Assembly (NCBI RefSeq): GCF_000147675.1
Contig: NZ_ADGQ01000071.1
Span: 1-64,000 of the forward strand
Direction of reading: 5' to 3'
DNA from: Peptostreptococcus stomatis DSM 17678
Lineage (GTDB): Bacteria > Bacillota > Clostridia > Peptostreptococcales > Peptostreptococcaceae
Length of the DNA: 64,000 nucleotides
The notes beneath the pieces are model-generated. The model worked only from the letters and a program-made list of their open reading frames with translations. It made no database searches and had not been told where the DNA came from. Of this stretch, positions 62,075 through 64,000 are shown in pieces (the stretch's first letter is position 1; the number at the start of each line of letters is the position of its first letter). Position numbers and translations under genes: made by a program.

Positions 62075-62089
62075 TTAGGGGGTGTTTTG

Positions 62090-63340
62090 GTGAAGGACAA
62101 GGTATTTTTTCATATAGATGTAAATTCTGCCTACCTAAGTTGGGAGGCAGCCAATAGAAAAAAGATGAATATAGGAGGGCCGGACCTTATAAATATTCCA
62201 TCTGCTGTAGCTGGTAATCCAGAGAGACGGAGTGGCATAATTTTGGCCAAGAGTCAGTCGGCCAAGAAGTTTGGTATAAAGACGGGCGAGCCAGTAGGTA
62301 TAGCCAGGACCAAGTGTCCCAACATATACCTGGTTCCACCAAATTTTGACCTCTATGTAGAGTATTCCAACCTATTGATGGACTTTTTGAGGACATATTC
62401 TCCAAGCGTTTACCAGTATTCTATAGATGAGGCCTTTGTGGACATGACTGGAACCCAGAGGCTCTTTGGAAATCCAATGGACTGTGCTGATACTATTCGC
62501 CAGAGGGTAAGGGAGGAACTAGGATTTACCATAAATGTTGGTGTTTCTGATAAGATGGTCCTGGCCAAGATAGCAGGTGATTTTAGCAAGCCGGACAAGA
62601 CCCACACACTTTTCCAGTCGGAGATAGAGGAAAAGATGTGGCCCCTTCCGATTGAAGACCTCTTTTTCGTGGGTAGGAAGACCTCTAAAAAACTTAGAAG
62701 TCTGGGTATAGAGACAATAGGTCAGTTGGCCAATACAGACATAAATTTTATGAAGAGGCACTTTAAAAAGCATGGCCTAGTCATCCACAACCATGCCAAT
62801 GGTATGGATGGCTATGACTTCTTCCAGAAAACAACTGCCAATAATAGGTCTGTGGGTAATTCAACTACTACATCTAGCGATATATACAGTTTTGAGGAGG
62901 CCAGACACTGGATTTTGGCCCTTAGTGAGACTGTATGTGCCAGATTGAGGAGGAAAAACTCTACGGCAGCTGTCGTATCTGTAGAGCTGGTTGATAGGGA
63001 TTTTAAGAGGGGCCAGGCCCAAAAATCCCTAGGTTTTAGGACCAATAGGGTTAGTGATATCTATGAAGCGGCTTGTGAAATTTTCAAGAGCCTTTGGTGG
63101 GGTAAGCCTATTAGACATATAGGCATAGCAACCAGTAAGGTCCAGGGAAAAAATTCAAACCAACTTAGTTTTTTCAACCAGCTTTCTAGTAAAGAAGAAA
63201 AGCTATATACAGCCATGGACGATATAAGGGCCAAGTATGGTGATGATTCTATCAAGAGGGCTAGTTTTCTGAGGGGAGAGGCAGACCATATGGAAGGAGG
63301 AACTTCCAAAAATAAAAAGAATGGCCTAGTCTATTTGTAG
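62090..63340 (+). CDS. dinB: DNA polymerase IV (Y-family translesion polymerase)
   Basis: 416 residues from GTG 62090 (AGGGGG 6 bases upstream). Y-family motifs: FHIDVNSAYLSWE with the first catalytic Asp, and YSIDEAFVDMTG with the second Asp/Glu; helix-hairpin segments FVGRKTSKKLRSLGIETIGQ; little-finger domain to the C-terminus. The GNPERRSGIILAKS segment is the steric-gate region. Repair polymerase for damaged DNA; a LexA box directly upstream makes SOS control very likely. Confidence 0.94.
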   Translation: MKDKVFFHIDVNSAYLSWEAANRKKMNIGGPDLINIPSAVAGNPERRSGIILAKSQSAKKFGIKTGEPVGIARTKCPNIYLVPPNFDLYVEYSNLLMDFLRTYSPSVYQYSIDEAFVDMTGTQRLFGNPMDCADTIRQRVREELGFTINVGVSDKMVLAKIAGDFSKPDKTHTLFQSEIEEKMWPLPIEDLFFVGRKTSKKLRSLGIETIGQLANTDINFMKRHFKKHGLVIHNHANGMDGYDFFQKTTANNRSVGNSTTTSSDIYSFEEARHWILALSETVCARLRRKNSTAAVVSVELVDRDFKRGQAQKSLGFRTNRVSDIYEAACEIFKSLWWGKPIRHIGIATSKVQGKNSNQLSFFNQLSSKEEKLYTAMDDIRAKYGDDSIKRASFLRGEADHMEGGTSKNKKNGLVYL

Positions 63341-63509
63341 GGGGAATCCCAGGGAATACCTTAGGGCTGGATAAAAGGCTAATGAGAATAGAATTCAAAA
63401 AAACTGGGAAGAGGCTTGTCATAATGATTAAATGTCTGGCTTTTGGTGTATAAGAATAATATGAATCTTATACAAAGAGTAAGGATTAAAACGAAAGTGA
63501 GGAATATAG

Positions 63510-64000
63510 ATGAATAATATAGGTGTAATTGGCCTATCTGTCATGGGTATGAACCTAGCTCTAAATATGGCAGACAAGGGCTATAAGGTTTCTATCTACA
63601 ATAGAACAACATCAGTTGTAGATGATGTAATGAGAGACCATGGACATAAAAATTTCACACCAACCTATGACCTAGAGGACTTTGTCAAGTCTCTTGAGAG
63701 GCCAAGAAGGGTCTTTCTAATGATAAAGTCAGGCAAGCCAATAGACATGGTTATAGACCAGCTGATGGGTCTCCTAGATGAGGGAGATATAATAATAGAT
63801 GGTGGAAATTCTTATTTCAAGGATACAATAAGGAGGTCCAACTACCTGGAGGACAAGAAGATAAACTACCTAGGTGTTGGTATATCAGGTGGCGAAGAAG
63901 GGGCCAGGTTTGGACCAGCTATCATGCCAAGTGGTAATAAAGAGGCCTATGGACATGTAAAGGATATATTTGAAGATATCTCAGCCAAGGCCTATGGAGA
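63510..64000 (+). CDS. gnd: 6-phosphogluconate dehydrogenase, 3' truncated by the window edge
   Basis: The first about 163 codons are visible. NADP-binding start MNNIGVIGLSVMGMNLALNM, NRTTSVVDD, VFLMIKSGKP, and substrate motifs DGGNSYFKDT and GVGISGGEEGARFGP match Gnd. It oxidatively decarboxylates 6-phosphogluconate in the pentose phosphate pathway. Ribosome site GTGAGGAA. The frame is open to the right edge. Confidence 0.95.
   Translation, partial: MNNIGVIGLSVMGMNLALNMADKGYKVSIYNRTTSVVDDVMRDHGHKNFTPTYDLEDFVKSLERPRRVFLMIKSGKPIDMVIDQLMGLLDEGDIIIDGGNSYFKDTIRRSNYLEDKKINYLGVGISGGEEGARFGPAIMPSGNKEAYGHVKDIFEDISAKAYG

Noticed and set aside
62033-62076. Intrinsic terminator reading of the dinB palindrome
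   Set aside because: The exact GAAC-N4-GTTC core and position before dinB make a LexA operator the primary explanation; a terminator after nadC already exists at 61926-61976.

Overview
The window is a dense, low-GC, Gram-positive genome segment from an obligate anaerobe of the Bacillota, most likely class Clostridia. It carries two proteins with clostridial cell-wall-binding-2 (CWB2) repeats, the dissimilatory-type anaerobic sulfite reductase asrABC, an A-type flavodiiron protein (FprA), a formate/nitrite-type channel, sortase-assembled pili, an FMN riboswitch and a Firmicutes-type LexA box. A relative of Peptostreptococcaceae or Anaerovoracaceae would fit, but the sequence alone does not fix the family. 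No tRNA, rRNA, CRISPR array or insertion sequence was seen.

Layout. 0-6 kb: the end of a CWB2 wall protein, then a NarL-type two-component system divergent from an ABC ATPase and two ABC-2 permeases, an arrangement like the linearmycin-resistance lnrJK-lnrLMN set. 6.1-10.7 kb: a five-gene operon of CxxC-less heavy-metal-associated-like proteins around a P1B ATPase with a Ser-Cys-Gly motif; the best interpretation is a ferrosome-type (fez) iron-storage organelle locus. 10.7-22.5 kb: an AT-richer pilus islet with an AraC-type regulator, tip adhesin, major pilin, minor/base pilin and three sortases. The adhesin and the major pilin are each broken by a one-base frameshift in a homopolymer, both in the same direction, which suggests phase variation.

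22.5-26.5 kb: FMN riboswitch and ribD-ribE-ribBA-ribH. 26.6-31.5 kb: a Crp/Fnr regulator, asrABC and an FNT channel (probable hydrosulfide channel). 31.5-35 kb: PadR/DUF2812, an FlK-like thioesterase, dcd and bioB. 35-39.3 kb: hemC, a cobA-hemD fusion, hemB and a SirC-like dehydrogenase, which together can make the sirohydrochlorin needed for AsrC siroheme. 39.3-48.9 kb: pcrA, an M18 aminopeptidase, cyclophilin, Mn-type pyrophosphatase, an unusual QueH/5-formyl-THF cyclo-ligase fusion and an ABC exporter.

49-52.1 kb: an unfamiliar three-gene set, made of a cytosolic binding-protein-like protein, a HypB/UreG-like GTPase and a soluble ABC ATPase, with no membrane subunit. 52-56.5 kb: a hydrolase, an acetyltransferase remnant, a NitT/TauT-type importer and a second CWB2 protein. 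56.7-64 kb: fprA, dut, a candidate small RNA, nadABC, dinB under a 42-bp palindromic LexA box, and the start of gnd.

The genes describe an anaerobe that handles sulfite, oxygen stress and iron, makes its own riboflavin, NAD and siroheme, and displays variable pili.
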